Below, one piece after another: positions 23,099 through 30,641 of a stretch of 35,611 nucleotides of DNA. The stretch covers positions 1 to 35,611 of the forward strand of contig JAMPCH010000029.1 in assembly GCA_023666265.1 (NCBI GenBank). The letters run 5' to 3'. A program made the translations under genes and the position numbers. This stretch comes from Roseburia sp. (GTDB lineage: Bacteria; Bacillota; Clostridia; Oscillospirales; Ruminococcaceae). Position 1 is the first letter of the stretch. The number at the start of each line of letters is the position of its first letter. Below the pieces are notes generated by a model, which saw only the letters and a list, made by a program, of their open reading frames with translations, did not search any database and was not told the DNA's origin.

Positions 23099-23758
23099 AT
23101 GAATACTTTTTATAAAATGCTCCTCGCGCTTTTCGCGATCTCGGTCATCGCGCTCTCGATCCGAACGGCGGAGGATCGCCCCGTTTATTCTCAAAACGGA
23201 TCGTCCGGGACGGAGGTCGAGGAGATCCAGCGCGTTTTAGCCGAGCGCGGGCTTTTTAAGGGCGAGATCACGGGCTATTACGGCGCTCAGACCGAGCAGG
23301 CTGTCCTAGCCTTTCAAAAACAGCAGGGGCTGAACCAAACGGGGATCGCCGACGACGCGACGCTAAAGCGGCTCGGGATCACGATCGGGTCGATCCCCGA
23401 GGCGACGGACGCGAATATCTCGCTCCTCGCGCGGATCATCTCGGCGGAGGGGCGCGGCGAGACCTATATCGGTCAGGTCGCGATCGGCGCGGTCATCTGT
23501 AACAGGATCGAGCATCCGTCCTTCCCCGACTCGCTCTCGGGCGTAATCTATCAGAACGGGGCTTTTACCGCGCTCGTCGACGGTCAGTTTAACGAGCCGA
23601 TCTCGGACAGCGCTTACTCCGCCGCGCGGGACGCGCTCTCGGGCTGGGACCCGAGCGGCGGCGCGATCTATTATTATAACCCCGATAAGACGAGCAACAG
23701 CTTTATTTATTCCCGCCCGGTCATCAAGGTGATCGGAAATCATCGGTTTTGTTCCTAA
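23099..23758 (+). CDS. sleB: Spore cortex-lytic enzyme (SleB-like cell-wall hydrolase)
   Basis: A 219-residue exported peptidoglycan hydrolase. It has an N-terminal membrane or signal segment (MNTFYKMLLALFAISVIALS), a PG_binding_1 domain in about residues 36-92 (EVEEIQRVLAERGLFKGEITGYYG), and a C-terminal Hydrolase_2 domain with the catalytic Glu in ISAEGRGETYIGQVAIGAVI and the GAFTALVDGQFNEPI and KVIGNHRFC segments. In spore formers SleB is a lytic transglycosylase acting on muramic-lactam cortex during germination. An ATG 12 bases upstream is in frame but touches the AAAGGA ribosome site, so ATG23099 is preferred. No ypeB partner gene follows; the next gene is a rubrerythrin with its own promoter, as is usual for clostridial SleB outside the gerA clusters. 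Confidence 0.88.
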   Translation: MNTFYKMLLALFAISVIALSIRTAEDRPVYSQNGSSGTEVEEIQRVLAERGLFKGEITGYYGAQTEQAVLAFQKQQGLNQTGIADDATLKRLGITIGSIPEATDANISLLARIISAEGRGETYIGQVAIGAVICNRIEHPSFPDSLSGVIYQNGAFTALVDGQFNEPISDSAYSAARDALSGWDPSGGAIYYYNPDKTSNSFIYSRPVIKVIGNHRFCS

Positions 23759-23798
23759 AAGATTTTACGGCAGGCAGGGGAAAATCGCCGCCGACCGC

Positions 23799-23827
23799 TT
23801 GACTTTCCGTCCGTTTTCGTGTATAAT
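23799..23827 (+). promoter_or_regulatory. Promoter of the reverse rubrerythrin gene
   Basis: TTGACT (23799-23804), 17-base spacer, TATAAT (23822-23827), about 60 bases ahead of ATG23890. No clear PerR-box palindrome was recognised next to it. Confidence 0.88.
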
Positions 23828-23889
23828 GGAGGAGCGGATACGGGGGTTTCCCCGTCCGTAAATCTGACGAAAAAGGATGGTAAACGACA

Positions 23890-24444
23890 ATGAAGACTTA
23901 TGTATGCCCCGTTTGCGGATATGTTCATACGGGCGACGCTCCGCCCGAGAAATGTCCCCAGTGCGGCGTCCCCGGCGAGAAATTTATCGAGAAGGAGAGC
24001 GGCGGCGATAAGCTCGCCTTCGCCTGTGAACACGAGGTAGGGATCGCGAAGGCGGTCACCGACCCGACGATCCTCGAGGGGCTTCGCGCGAACTTCAGCG
24101 GCGAATGCACCGAGGTCGGGATGTATCTCGCGATGGCGCGTGTCGCGCACAGAGAGGGTTACCCCGAGATCGGGCTATACTGGGAAAAGGCGGCGTATGA
24201 GGAAGCGGGTCATGCGGCGCTCTTCGCGGAGATGCTCGGCGAGGTCGTTTCGGCGTCGACGAAGGAGAACCTCGAAAAGCGCGTAGCGGCGGAGCATGGC
24301 GCGACGCAGGGCAAGCTCGACCTCGCGAAGCGGGCGAAGGAGCTGAACCTAGACGCGATCCACGACGCGGTTCACGAGATGGCGCGCGACGAGGCGCGGC
24401 ACGGGAAGGCTTTTGAGGGCTTACTCAATCGTTATTTTAAGTAA
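23890..24444 (+). CDS. Reverse rubrerythrin (NADH-dependent peroxide/oxygen reductase component)
   Basis: A 184-residue cytosolic oxidative-stress protein. An N-terminal rubredoxin-like iron site is formed by C6/C9 and C22/C25 ([23 protein letters not shown]). It is followed by a ferritin-like four-helix domain with the di-iron Glu/His ligands in [35 protein letters not shown] and [15 protein letters not shown]. The order rubredoxin first, ferritin-like second defines reverse rubrerythrin of clostridia, where it reduces hydrogen peroxide and oxygen with electrons from NADH via a rubredoxin reductase. AAAGGATGG precedes the ATG. It is monocistronic, with its own promoter and terminator. Confidence 0.93.
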   Translation: MKTYVCPVCGYVHTGDAPPEKCPQCGVPGEKFIEKESGGDKLAFACEHEVGIAKAVTDPTILEGLRANFSGECTEVGMYLAMARVAHREGYPEIGLYWEKAAYEEAGHAALFAEMLGEVVSASTKENLEKRVAAEHGATQGKLDLAKRAKELNLDAIHDAVHEMARDEARHGKAFEGLLNRYFK

Positions 24445-24462
24445 ATCTGTCTTTTATAACAG

Positions 24463-24506
24463 GCAAAAAACCGGCGGGAGCGGATACGCTTTCGTCGGTT
24501 TTTTGC
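24463..24506. terminator. Bidirectional terminator after the rubrerythrin gene
   Basis: GCAAAAAACCGGCG pairs with CGTCGGTTTTTTGC (one G-U), with T-runs on both strands. It separates the rubrerythrin gene from the convergent membrane-protein gene. Confidence 0.88.
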
Positions 24507-24539
24507 GGTGATCTCGGTTTTTTCGGTATAACGCGGGCG

Positions 24540-26003
24540 TTATCCTTCGGCGATCGGCGACAGTCCCGCCTCGGAGCGGCAATAGGGGACATACCACTCG
24601 CGCTGGTAGGCGCAGATGATATTAAACGCGCCCGCCTCGGTCGGGTAGAGCAGACAGGACGTATGATCGGTAATACAGCTCGAAAAAAGCGCGGCGGCTT
24701 TCTCCTCGCCGGGGTCGCCCTCCGTCAGGATCACGGCGCGGAGCGTCTCGTTATATTCCCGAAAGTCGGCGGTCTTTTTAAAATAGCTCGCCGTCTGATC
24801 CGTCAGGACGACGCAAAAATAAAGGGAGACAAAGACCGCCGCGCCCTTTATCGCGGAGGAGACGAGCCTTTTATCCTTGGGCGAGAGCGGTCTATCCTTT
24901 AAGACGCGTCGAAAGAGGCGGTCGGGGTCTCTCGTCAAAAGCTCATAGGCGAAGAGCGCCGCCTTTATGTAGTCGACCGCGATCAAAGCCATCGGGAGCA
25001 TCAGCGGGCGGCGGATATAGACCCCGCTCATACTCAGCGCGGCGAGCCCCGCCGCCCCCGCGAGGAAAAAGCGCGTCTCAAAGATCGCCCTTTTAACGCC
25101 CTCTCGTCGGGTCAGAACGACGAAGCGGAGGAGGAGGAGCAGAAGGAAGAGGATATACATCGTATTTGAGAAGAGGAAGGAGAGATATTTCGGGATCAGG
25201 GGGAGGATCTCGCTCGGGGAGAGGAAGGGGACTTCCTCGATCGCGGCGGATCGCGCGGCGTTCCCCGGGGCGGTCACGACGAAAACGATCCCGGGAAGGG
25301 CGAAAAGGGGCGGGAGAAGGCGGTCGCGGAGAGAACCCTTCCCAAAAAGAGAGCGGAGGAGAAAGAGGACGATCAGCATACCGCCCGTGATCTCGTTTGT
25401 AAAGGAGGAGAGGAGGACGAGCAGACAGGTCGCCGCGAGCGACCCCGCAGTCGGCGAGCGGAAATGACGCTCGGACACAAAGACCGCCGCGATCAGGAGC
25501 GCGGACGACCAAAGGTAATTCACCGAGCCGGAGAGCCAAAGGACGTTATCGCCGAATTGGGGCAGGTAGAAAAACAGGAAGAGGAGGGTCAGCGGAAGGA
25601 GCGCGGGACAGCGGACGAGCCGCCGTCCGGCGAGCGCGGTCTCGGAGAGGAGCAGACCGAGCGCGACGAAGACCAGCGCGTTCAGAACGTTAAACAGCCC
25701 CTTATCAAACCACAGGAGCAGGTAGCCGAGAAAATGGCAAAGCACGCGTCCGCCGCTCAGCCGATAGTAATTCGCCATCGACTCAAAAATATCGGGAAGC
25801 CCGCCGATCCGACGATCGAAGCCGCACGGTGTAAAATCGAGCCAAACGAACTTAAAATGATAATCGTCGGAGACGTAGGGACACCGCGCCGTCAGGATCA
25901 GCATATAGAGGAAAAAGAGCAGACAGGAGAAAAGGACGATCGCCGCGCCGAGGCGGTCGTCGCGGGTCTTATCCGTTCGCGGTTTTAGTTGTGTCAAGGT
26001 CAC
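24540..26003 (-). CDS. Polytopic membrane protein, DUF6056-like (GT-C fold type)
   Basis: A 487-residue protein with about ten hydrophobic segments. The N-terminal loop carries the acidic/His motif CPYVSDDYHFKFVWL, followed by YRLSGGRVLCHFLGYLLLWF and WLSGSVNYLWSSALLIAAVF. This combination is seen in DUF6056 proteins and related GT-C-like enzymes that probably move sugars from lipid carriers on the outer face of the membrane (inference). The start is uncertain: GTG26003 lies only three bases after GGAG, and TTG25997 has better spacing. Thirty bases upstream lies a nucleotidyltransferase gene in the same direction, so the pair may act in cell-surface glycan synthesis. Many Arg/Lys-rich loops face the cytoplasm. 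Confidence 0.75.
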   Translation of the reverse strand: MTLTQLKPRTDKTRDDRLGAAIVLFSCLLFFLYMLILTARCPYVSDDYHFKFVWLDFTPCGFDRRIGGLPDIFESMANYYRLSGGRVLCHFLGYLLLWFDKGLFNVLNALVFVALGLLLSETALAGRRLVRCPALLPLTLLFLFFYLPQFGDNVLWLSGSVNYLWSSALLIAAVFVSERHFRSPTAGSLAATCLLVLLSSFTNEITGGMLIVLFLLRSLFGKGSLRDRLLPPLFALPGIVFVVTAPGNAARSAAIEEVPFLSPSEILPLIPKYLSFLFSNTMYILFLLLLLLRFVVLTRREGVKRAIFETRFFLAGAAGLAALSMSGVYIRRPLMLPMALIAVDYIKAALFAYELLTRDPDRLFRRVLKDRPLSPKDKRLVSSAIKGAAVFVSLYFCVVLTDQTASYFKKTADFREYNETLRAVILTEGDPGEEKAAALFSSCITDHTSCLLYPTEAGAFNIICAYQREWYVPYCRSEAGLSPIAEG

Positions 26004-26032
26004 CTTCTCCTTTTTGGGCTTAAAGCCGGTTT

Positions 26033-26965
26033 TTATTTATCCGACCAAAGCGGGGCGGGGTAGACCCCCCGCTCGGTCAGGGCGAGGAGCTCGGCTTTGA
26101 CCGCCTCGACGTCCTTCTTATAGGTCATACCGAACCATTTCTCGCCGACCTCTAAGACGCGGACGGCGCATTTTTTTTCGCGGATTAGGCGGTCGACCGA
26201 GATCGGGACGAGAAATTCGCCGCGATCGGGATCCGTCTCGTCGACGGCGCTCAGAAATTCGACGAACTGAGCCGAGAGCGCGGAGAGGTAATCCCCCGTA
26301 AAGCACCAAAGATTCATCGAGACGGGCGTATGCTCGGGGACGGTCTTTTTTTCGCCGCCGTAAACGCCCCGGATCGCGCCGTCGGGGTCGCGGCGAAGCT
26401 CCTTCGTCTCCTCGACGCCCGTTAAAAAGCCGCCCTCGACCGAACAGATCCCGCGTGTGACCGAGCCGTTATCGCTCAAGGTATTCTCGATATAAAAGCC
26501 GCACATCGCGTACTCGGGGACGGCTTTATCGCCGTTCTCGGCGTTCGAGAGATAGTCGTAGGCGATCCGATAAGCCTCCGCGCCGTAGAAATCGTCGGCA
26601 TTCACGACCGCGAAGGCTTTTAGCCCGAGGTCGCGGAGGGTCAGGAGGGCTTGTCCCGTCCCCCAAGGCTTCACGCGCTTTTGAGCGAGCGCGGGGCGGA
26701 CGGGGAGATCGTCCTTCTCCTGATAAACATAGGTGAGCTTAACGTGGCGGGAGAGGCGGTCGCCGATCCTCTCGCGGACGAGCGTCTCGATGTCCCGACG
26801 GATAATGAGGACGACATGGGTAAAGCCCGCGCGGATCGCGTCGCTCACCGCGTAGTCGATCATCAGCTCGCCTTTCGGGCCGATCGGCTCGAGCTGTTTG
26901 ATCCTTTCGCCGAAGCGAGAGCCGATCCCGGCAGCCATAATCACGAGGGTAATTTCCTTCTCCAT
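26033..26965 (-). CDS. Sugar-phosphate-type nucleotidyltransferase
   Basis: A 310-residue cytosolic enzyme of the NTP-transferase superfamily. The N terminus has the nucleotide-binding loop LVIMAAGIGSRFGERIKQLE, a variant of GxGxRxxP...K; PIGPKGELMIDYAV supplies the usual lysine region, and AFAVVNADDFYGAEAYRIAY the metal-binding acidic residues. This fold activates sugar phosphates as NDP-sugars, but this subfamily is often annotated only as nucleotidyltransferase, and the substrate cannot be assigned. AAAGGAAT precedes ATG26965. It is cotranscribed with the DUF6056-like gene downstream and is separated by a terminator from rplA upstream. Surface polysaccharide or teichoic-acid-like modification is a plausible setting. 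Confidence 0.82.
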   Translation of the reverse strand: MEKEITLVIMAAGIGSRFGERIKQLEPIGPKGELMIDYAVSDAIRAGFTHVVLIIRRDIETLVRERIGDRLSRHVKLTYVYQEKDDLPVRPALAQKRVKPWGTGQALLTLRDLGLKAFAVVNADDFYGAEAYRIAYDYLSNAENGDKAVPEYAMCGFYIENTLSDNGSVTRGICSVEGGFLTGVEETKELRRDPDGAIRGVYGGEKKTVPEHTPVSMNLWCFTGDYLSALSAQFVEFLSAVDETDPDRGEFLVPISVDRLIREKKCAVRVLEVGEKWFGMTYKKDVEAVKAELLALTERGVYPAPLWSDK

Positions 26966-27005
26966 TTTTAATTCCTTTCGGTTTTGTTGGTTTTATTCAA
27001 ATTCC

Positions 27006-27040
27006 AAAAAAGGGCATAGCTTTTTCGCCATACCCTTTTT
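27006..27040 (-). terminator. Terminator after rplA
   Basis: On the minus strand AAAAAGGGTATGGC, loop GAAAAA, then GCTATGCCCTTTTTT, with two G-U pairs. It ends the ribosomal operon directly after rplA, before any rplJ-rplL. Confidence 0.88.
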
Positions 27041-27054
27041 GTCGTGAAAAATAA

Positions 27055-27747
27055 TTAGCAACCGTACTTCGCGGTACTGATCTTAACGCCGGGACCCATC
27101 GTCGAGGAGATCGTACAGCTCTTGAGGTACTGACCCTTCGCCGCCGCAGGCTTCGCCTTAACAAGCGCGGACATCAGCGCCTCGAGGTTTTCCTCGAGCT
27201 TCGCCTGTCCGAAGGAAGCCTTACCGATCGGGCAATGGATAATATTCGTCTTATCGAGACGATACTCGATCTTACCAGCTTTCGCGTCGGTGACCGCCTT
27301 CCCGACCTCGGGGGTGACCGTACCCGCCTTGGGGTTCGGCATCAAGCCGCGTGGACCGAGAACCTTACCGAGACGACCGACAACGCCCATCATATCGGGG
27401 GAAGCGATCACGACGTCGAAATCCATCCAGCCGTCCATGATCTTTTTCACGGTATCGTCGTCCGCGATATAATCCGCGCCCGCGTCCTCGGCGTCCTTGA
27501 TCTTATCGCCCTTTGTAAAGACGAGCGTCCTTACGGTCTTACCCGTCCCGTTCGGGAGAACGACCGCGCCTCTGACCTGTTGATCGGCGTGACGGGAGTC
27601 GACGCCGAGACGAACGTGAAGCTCGACCGTTTCGTCGAACTTAGCCTTAGCGGTCTTACAAACCAAGTCGCAAGCCTCGCCGACCTCATAGAGCTTAGAA
27701 GAGTCGACGAGCTTTACGCTTTCCACATATCTTTTTCCGTGCTTCAT
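27055..27747 (-). CDS. rplA: 50S ribosomal protein L1
   Basis: L1-stalk protein that binds 23S rRNA and acts in release of deacylated tRNA from the E site; in many bacteria it also represses its own mRNA. The 230-residue product has full family length and the signatures [58 protein letters not shown] and [18 protein letters not shown] precedes ATG27747. It is normally directly behind rplK; here 264 bases with a MITE-like element intervene. The operon ends after this gene at a terminator, so rplJ and rplL must be elsewhere or in another unit. Confidence 0.97.
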   Translation of the reverse strand: MKHGKRYVESVKLVDSSKLYEVGEACDLVCKTAKAKFDETVELHVRLGVDSRHADQQVRGAVVLPNGTGKTVRTLVFTKGDKIKDAEDAGADYIADDDTVKKIMDGWMDFDVVIASPDMMGVVGRLGKVLGPRGLMPNPKAGTVTPEVGKAVTDAKAGKIEYRLDKTNIIHCPIGKASFGQAKLEENLEALMSALVKAKPAAAKGQYLKSCTISSTMGPGVKISTAKYGC

Positions 27748-27824
27748 GTAATAATCCTCCTTCGTGGTCGAGCGGCGGGGACTTATCCCTCGCCTCCCAC
27801 GTTCATTTTATGATTGTTAGAGCT

Positions 27825-27987
27825 ACACCGCATAATTATTGTCGTTCGAGTGGCAGTCAGATTTTTCGTCAGATTGTAGAGAATTTTTGCAGGAAGGCTG
27901 ACGCCTTTCAAAAAAATTCTGTGCGATATGGCGGAAAAGATGGCTGTCAATCGGGCGGCAAAGGCGTAGCCGGTAATTGTGCGGTGT
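27825..27987. mobile_element. MITE-like element with 14-bp imperfect terminal inverted repeats
   Basis: ACACCGCATAATTA (27825-27838) and TAATTGTGCGGTGT (27974-27987) are inverted repeats with one G-U type difference. They enclose 135 bp with an internal stem (AGAATTTTT/AAAAATTCT around GGAAGGC-tgac-GCCTTTC). No transposase is encoded and no clear target duplication is seen. It lies between rplK and rplA, which are normally adjacent. The open frame that crosses it on the minus strand is probably not a gene. Confidence 0.7.
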
Positions 27988-28011
27988 TGCCTTAGGTTTA
28001 TCGGTCTCGTT

Positions 28012-28440
28012 TTAGCCCTCAACGACCTCGATCCCCATCGAGCGGGCGGTACCCGCGATCATCGACATCGCCGCCTCGATCGAGCCGGCGTTAAGATCGG
28101 GCATTTTTTGCTGGGCGATCGCTTGAACCTGAGACTTGGTGACCTTAGCGACCTTGGTCTTATTCGGCGTACCCGAAGCGGTCTCGATCCCCGCCGCCTT
28201 TTTTAACAGGACAGCCGCAGGGGGAGTCTTGGTCACGAAGGAGAAGCTCCGATCGGCGTAGACCGTGATCACGACGGGGATGATAAGACCCGCGTCATTT
28301 TTTGTGCGCTCGTTAAATTCCTTCGTAAACGCCATAATATTGACGCCGTGTTGACCCAGCGCGGGTCCGACAGGCGGAGCGGGGGTAGCTTTCCCCGCGG
28401 GGATCTGTAACTTAATAAATCCGACTACTTTTTGAGCCAT
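28012..28440 (-). CDS. rplK: 50S ribosomal protein L11
   Basis: GTPase-centre protein of the large subunit, which binds 23S rRNA near the factor site and is needed for RelA activation. The 142-residue product has full family length and all signatures: [57 protein letters not shown] and the C-terminal [22 protein letters not shown] lies nine bases before ATG28440. It follows nusG by 56 bases in the conserved order secE-nusG-rplK-rplA. Confidence 0.97.
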   Translation of the reverse strand: MAQKVVGFIKLQIPAGKATPAPPVGPALGQHGVNIMAFTKEFNERTKNDAGLIIPVVITVYADRSFSFVTKTPPAAVLLKKAAGIETASGTPNKTKVAKVTKSQVQAIAQQKMPDLNAGSIEAAMSMIAGTARSMGIEVVEG

Positions 28441-28496
28441 TGTTATTTACCTCCAAAAACTTAAAGAACTCGATCCTGCCCTAAAAAAGAACAGGG

Positions 28497-29030
28497 TCAA
28501 TTGATTTTTTCGACCGCCGACAGCTCGAGGGTCGTGGGCGTTTCGCGCCCGAACATCGAGACCGTCACGACGACCGTACCCGCCGCCTCGTCTACCTCGC
28601 GAACCGTCCCCTCAAAGCCCTCGAGCGAGCCGGAGATGATATTCACGAGATCGCCCTCGGCGAGACGAACCTGAACCGTCTGTTTAACGACACCGAGGTT
28701 ACGAACCTCTTCGTCGGTCAAAGGGATCGGCTTTGAGCCGGGACCCACGAAGCCGGTCACGCCTCTCGTGTTGCGGCAGATGTACCACGTTTCGTCGGTC
28801 ATCACCATTTTAACGTAAACGTAGCAGGGGAACAGCTTTTCTTCTTTTTGATTCCCCTCTTTATCGAGAACGGGCTTCCCGTAATCGTCGGTCGCGGGAC
28901 CGATCGGAACCATCACGTCCTCGATGAGCTGTTGAAGATTTCTGTTCTCCGCGAGCGTCCGAATGTCGTTCGCGACCTTATTCTCGTACCCCGAGTAGGT
29001 ATGCAGGATATACCATTTAGCTTCTGACAT
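28497..29030 (-). CDS. nusG: Transcription termination/antitermination protein NusG
   Basis: RNA-polymerase-binding elongation factor that modulates pausing, Rho-linked termination and coupling to ribosomes. The 177-residue product contains the NGN domain (about residues 1-110: KWYILHTYSGYENKVANDI, KLFPCYVYVKMVMTDETWY, NTRGVTGFVG) and a C-terminal KOW domain (about 123-177: EGDLVNIISGSLEGFEGTV). The ribosome site AAGGGG lies before ATG29030. It is flanked by secE and rplK in the usual order. Confidence 0.97.
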   Translation of the reverse strand: MSEAKWYILHTYSGYENKVANDIRTLAENRNLQQLIEDVMVPIGPATDDYGKPVLDKEGNQKEEKLFPCYVYVKMVMTDETWYICRNTRGVTGFVGPGSKPIPLTDEEVRNLGVVKQTVQVRLAEGDLVNIISGSLEGFEGTVREVDEAAGTVVVTVSMFGRETPTTLELSAVEKIN

Positions 29031-29051
29031 ATTCTTCCCCTTACCGCGACG

Positions 29052-29291
29052 TTACTTCCCGAGCATCAGCTTGATCAGGGCGATGAAGATCGAATCCATC
29101 CCCCAGATCGCGACACCGCTCACCACCATCGCGACGATCACGACGACCGTATTGTTAAAGACTTGTTTCCGGGAAGGCCACACGACCTTTTTAAACTCGG
29201 AGCGCGCGTCTTTAAAATACTTCACGATGGATTTTTTCTGCTTCTTGGGAGCGGAAGGCTTCGCCGCAGACGCCGTTTTTTCGTTAGCCAT
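29052..29291 (-). CDS. secE: Preprotein translocase subunit SecE
   Basis: Small essential subunit of the SecYEG channel; it clamps SecY in the cytoplasmic membrane. The 79-residue product has the bacterial short form: an Ala/Lys-rich N terminus, the amphipathic SIVKYFKDARSEFKKVVWPS helix with the conserved KKVVWPSRKQ motif, and one membrane segment (TVVVIVAMVVSGVAIWGMDS). AAGGAGG precedes ATG29291. It lies 12 bases downstream of rpmG, with no tRNA-Trp gene between them. Confidence 0.95.
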   Translation of the reverse strand: MANEKTASAAKPSAPKKQKKSIVKYFKDARSEFKKVVWPSRKQVFNNTVVVIVAMVVSGVAIWGMDSIFIALIKLMLGK

Positions 29292-29303
29292 ACAGAATCC
29301 TCC

Positions 29304-29453
29304 TTACTTGGTTTCCTTATGGAGCGTGTGCTTGCGGCAGAACTTACAGAACTTGTTCATTTCGATTCTGTCCGGGTCGTTCTTCTTGTTTTTCTTGGTG
29401 TTGTAGTTGCGCTGCTTACACTCCGTGCAGGCGAGCGTGATCTTAACTCTCAT
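29304..29453 (-). CDS. rpmG: 50S ribosomal protein L33 (zinc-ribbon form)
   Basis: A 49-residue ribosomal protein: starts [20 protein letters not shown] and ends [11 protein letters not shown]. Two CxxC pairs (CTEC and CKFC) mark the zinc-binding form, which can be replaced by a Cys-free copy under zinc starvation in many Firmicutes. GGAGG lies eight bases upstream of ATG29453. It is the first gene of the rpmG-secE-nusG-rplK-rplA unit; the leader of about 115 nt contains a small CTCCTT-atgg-AAGGAG hairpin (29488-29503). Confidence 0.96.
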   Translation of the reverse strand: MRVKITLACTECKQRNYNTKKNKKNDPDRIEMNKFCKFCRKHTLHKETK

Positions 29454-29573
29454 ATTCGGCACCTCCTATTTTATTTCTTACTCCTTCTCCTTATGGAAGG
29501 AGCAAGGTCTCAGCCTCCCTCGCTTTTTAAAAAGAGACACACAAAAAAGACCCCTTTTTAACGAGGTGAATTT

Positions 29574-29602
29574 ATTTTACCATATTTTTTGAGGGTTGTC
29601 AA
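29574..29602 (-). promoter_or_regulatory. Promoter of the rpmG-secE-nusG-rplK-rplA operon
   Basis: Minus-strand TTGACA (29602-29597), 17-base spacer, TAAAAT (29579-29574), about 120 bases before the L33 start. Confidence 0.88.
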
Positions 29603-29694
29603 GGGTTTTTTTGTTTTTTTCGCGGAGAGATGGCTTTTTTATTTTAGGGAAGGCGGCAAAGCGGCAGGCCCTTCCATAAAAAAAGAAAGAGAGA

Positions 29695-30015
29695 TCAGCC
29701 GCGTAACGCGTCGGCATAGCCGATCAGGCGACCTTTTTCGCGTTCGCCGAGGGCGCGGAAGATCGAAAGAAGCTCCTCCTCCTCGGGGACGAGCGGGACG
29801 GGGACGAGATCCTTTCGGTTCGTCCGCCCCGCGAGATAGTCGAGGCTCACGCCGTAAAAATCCGCGAGCGCGACGGCGAAGTCGAGCGGGACGGTATGCT
29901 TCCCCTGTTCGTAATTCGTGTAGGTCGTTTTATGCATCCCGAGGCGTTTTATCAGCTGTTCCTGTGTCAGATCCGCGTCCTCTCTCAAGTCGCGTATCCT
30001 CCCGTAGTATTTCAC
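29695..30015 (-). CDS. XRE-family HTH transcriptional regulator
   Basis: A 106-residue cytosolic DNA-binding protein. GTG30015 is preferred because GGGTGG lies six bases before it; a TTG 33 bases upstream would add a Lys/Arg-rich stretch without a ribosome site. The helix-turn-helix of the Cro/CI type lies in about residues 5-60 (IRDLREDADLTQEQLIKRLG, MHKTTYTNYEQGKHTVPLDF, ALADFYGVSLDYLAG). The last 40 residues are acidic and helical and may serve dimerisation. It is divergent from a zinc-ribbon membrane-protein operon; the shared intergenic region has repeated operator-like sites, so it probably represses both directions. The inducing signal is unknown. Confidence 0.88.
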   Translation of the reverse strand: MKYYGRIRDLREDADLTQEQLIKRLGMHKTTYTNYEQGKHTVPLDFAVALADFYGVSLDYLAGRTNRKDLVPVPLVPEEEELLSIFRALGEREKGRLIGYADALRG

Positions 30016-30077
30016 GGCGATCCACCCTTTCCTTTTTCGTTTTTCCAAAATATTTTACCACAAATTATGGTTTCCTA

Positions 30078-30132
30078 TTGACAAATTACAATGAATATGG
30101 TAATATATTTTTGAATTACAACGAACGTTGTA
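30078..30132 (+). promoter_or_regulatory. Promoter with operator-like repeats for the zinc-ribbon operon
   Basis: TTGACA (30078-30083), 17-base spacer, TAATAT (30101-30106). AATTACAAYGAA occurs twice exactly 30 bases apart (30084-30095 in the spacer, 30114-30125 after the -10). The second overlaps the palindrome TACAACG-AA-CGTTGTA (30117-30132). A partial third site (AAATTATGG) lies at 30062-30070. This suggests cooperative binding by the divergent XRE protein. Confidence 0.75.
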
Positions 30133-30173
30133 GAAAAAGGCGGAGGTCAAGCTTCGCGGAAAGGTAGGAAGTT

Positions 30174-30641
30174 ATGTTTTGTCAAAAATGCGGGAGGGAG
30201 ACGGGAGCGCCGATCGTCTCTTGCCCGAGCTGTGGGGAGGCGCTGAAGCCGACGCGGAGAACCGAGAGCGCGGAGGATACGCTCCTAAAAATATTCGGTA
30301 TCCTTTTCGGCGTATACGGGCGGTTTTCCCTCATTACGCTTTTGGCTGTGCTTTCTCTCGAATGGGGGGATTTTATGGCGGGTCTCGGGCGCTTCATCGC
30401 TTGTCTCCCGGTCGCGGTTTTATGTCAGGCGATCGTGTTTTTGGGTATGATAGTGCTTTTAAAAAAGAAGTGGGCGCTGATCCCGCTCGGGTTGATCTTG
30501 CTTCTTATGGGGGCGGGCGCGGTGATCCTTATTTTATTCGGAAATCATACGGCGATCGCGGCGGCGAACCTCACCTTCGCGGTCGGGCTTTTGATCGGGG
30601 TCTTTGAATGTCTGAAAGCGGTCGGAAAGGAGGCAAAATAA
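30174..30641 (+). CDS. Zinc-ribbon membrane protein (155 aa), unknown function
   Basis: An N-terminal zinc ribbon (C3/C6 and C17/C20: MFCQKCGRETGAPIVSCPSC) is followed by a hydrophilic linker and about four membrane segments in residues 45-150. Proteins of this build are common in Clostridia, and their function is not known. GGAAAGGTAGG lies before the ATG. The stop codon directly abuts the start of a second protein with the same layout, with which it shares MFCQKCGxE and VLLKKxWAL, so the two arose by duplication and may form a heteromeric complex. Confidence 0.8.
   Translation: MFCQKCGRETGAPIVSCPSCGEALKPTRRTESAEDTLLKIFGILFGVYGRFSLITLLAVLSLEWGDFMAGLGRFIACLPVAVLCQAIVFLGMIVLLKKKWALIPLGLILLLMGAGAVILILFGNHTAIAAANLTFAVGLLIGVFECLKAVGKEAK

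Noticed and set aside
27783-28022. 79-residue minus-strand ORF across the rplK-rplA gap
   Set aside because: It follows the MITE-like element and has no ribosome site or conserved domain; such frames arise from the repeat itself.
29292-29303. tRNA-Trp gene between rpmG and secE
   Set aside because: Only 12 bases separate the two genes; no tRNA is present there or elsewhere in the window as far as can be seen by eye.
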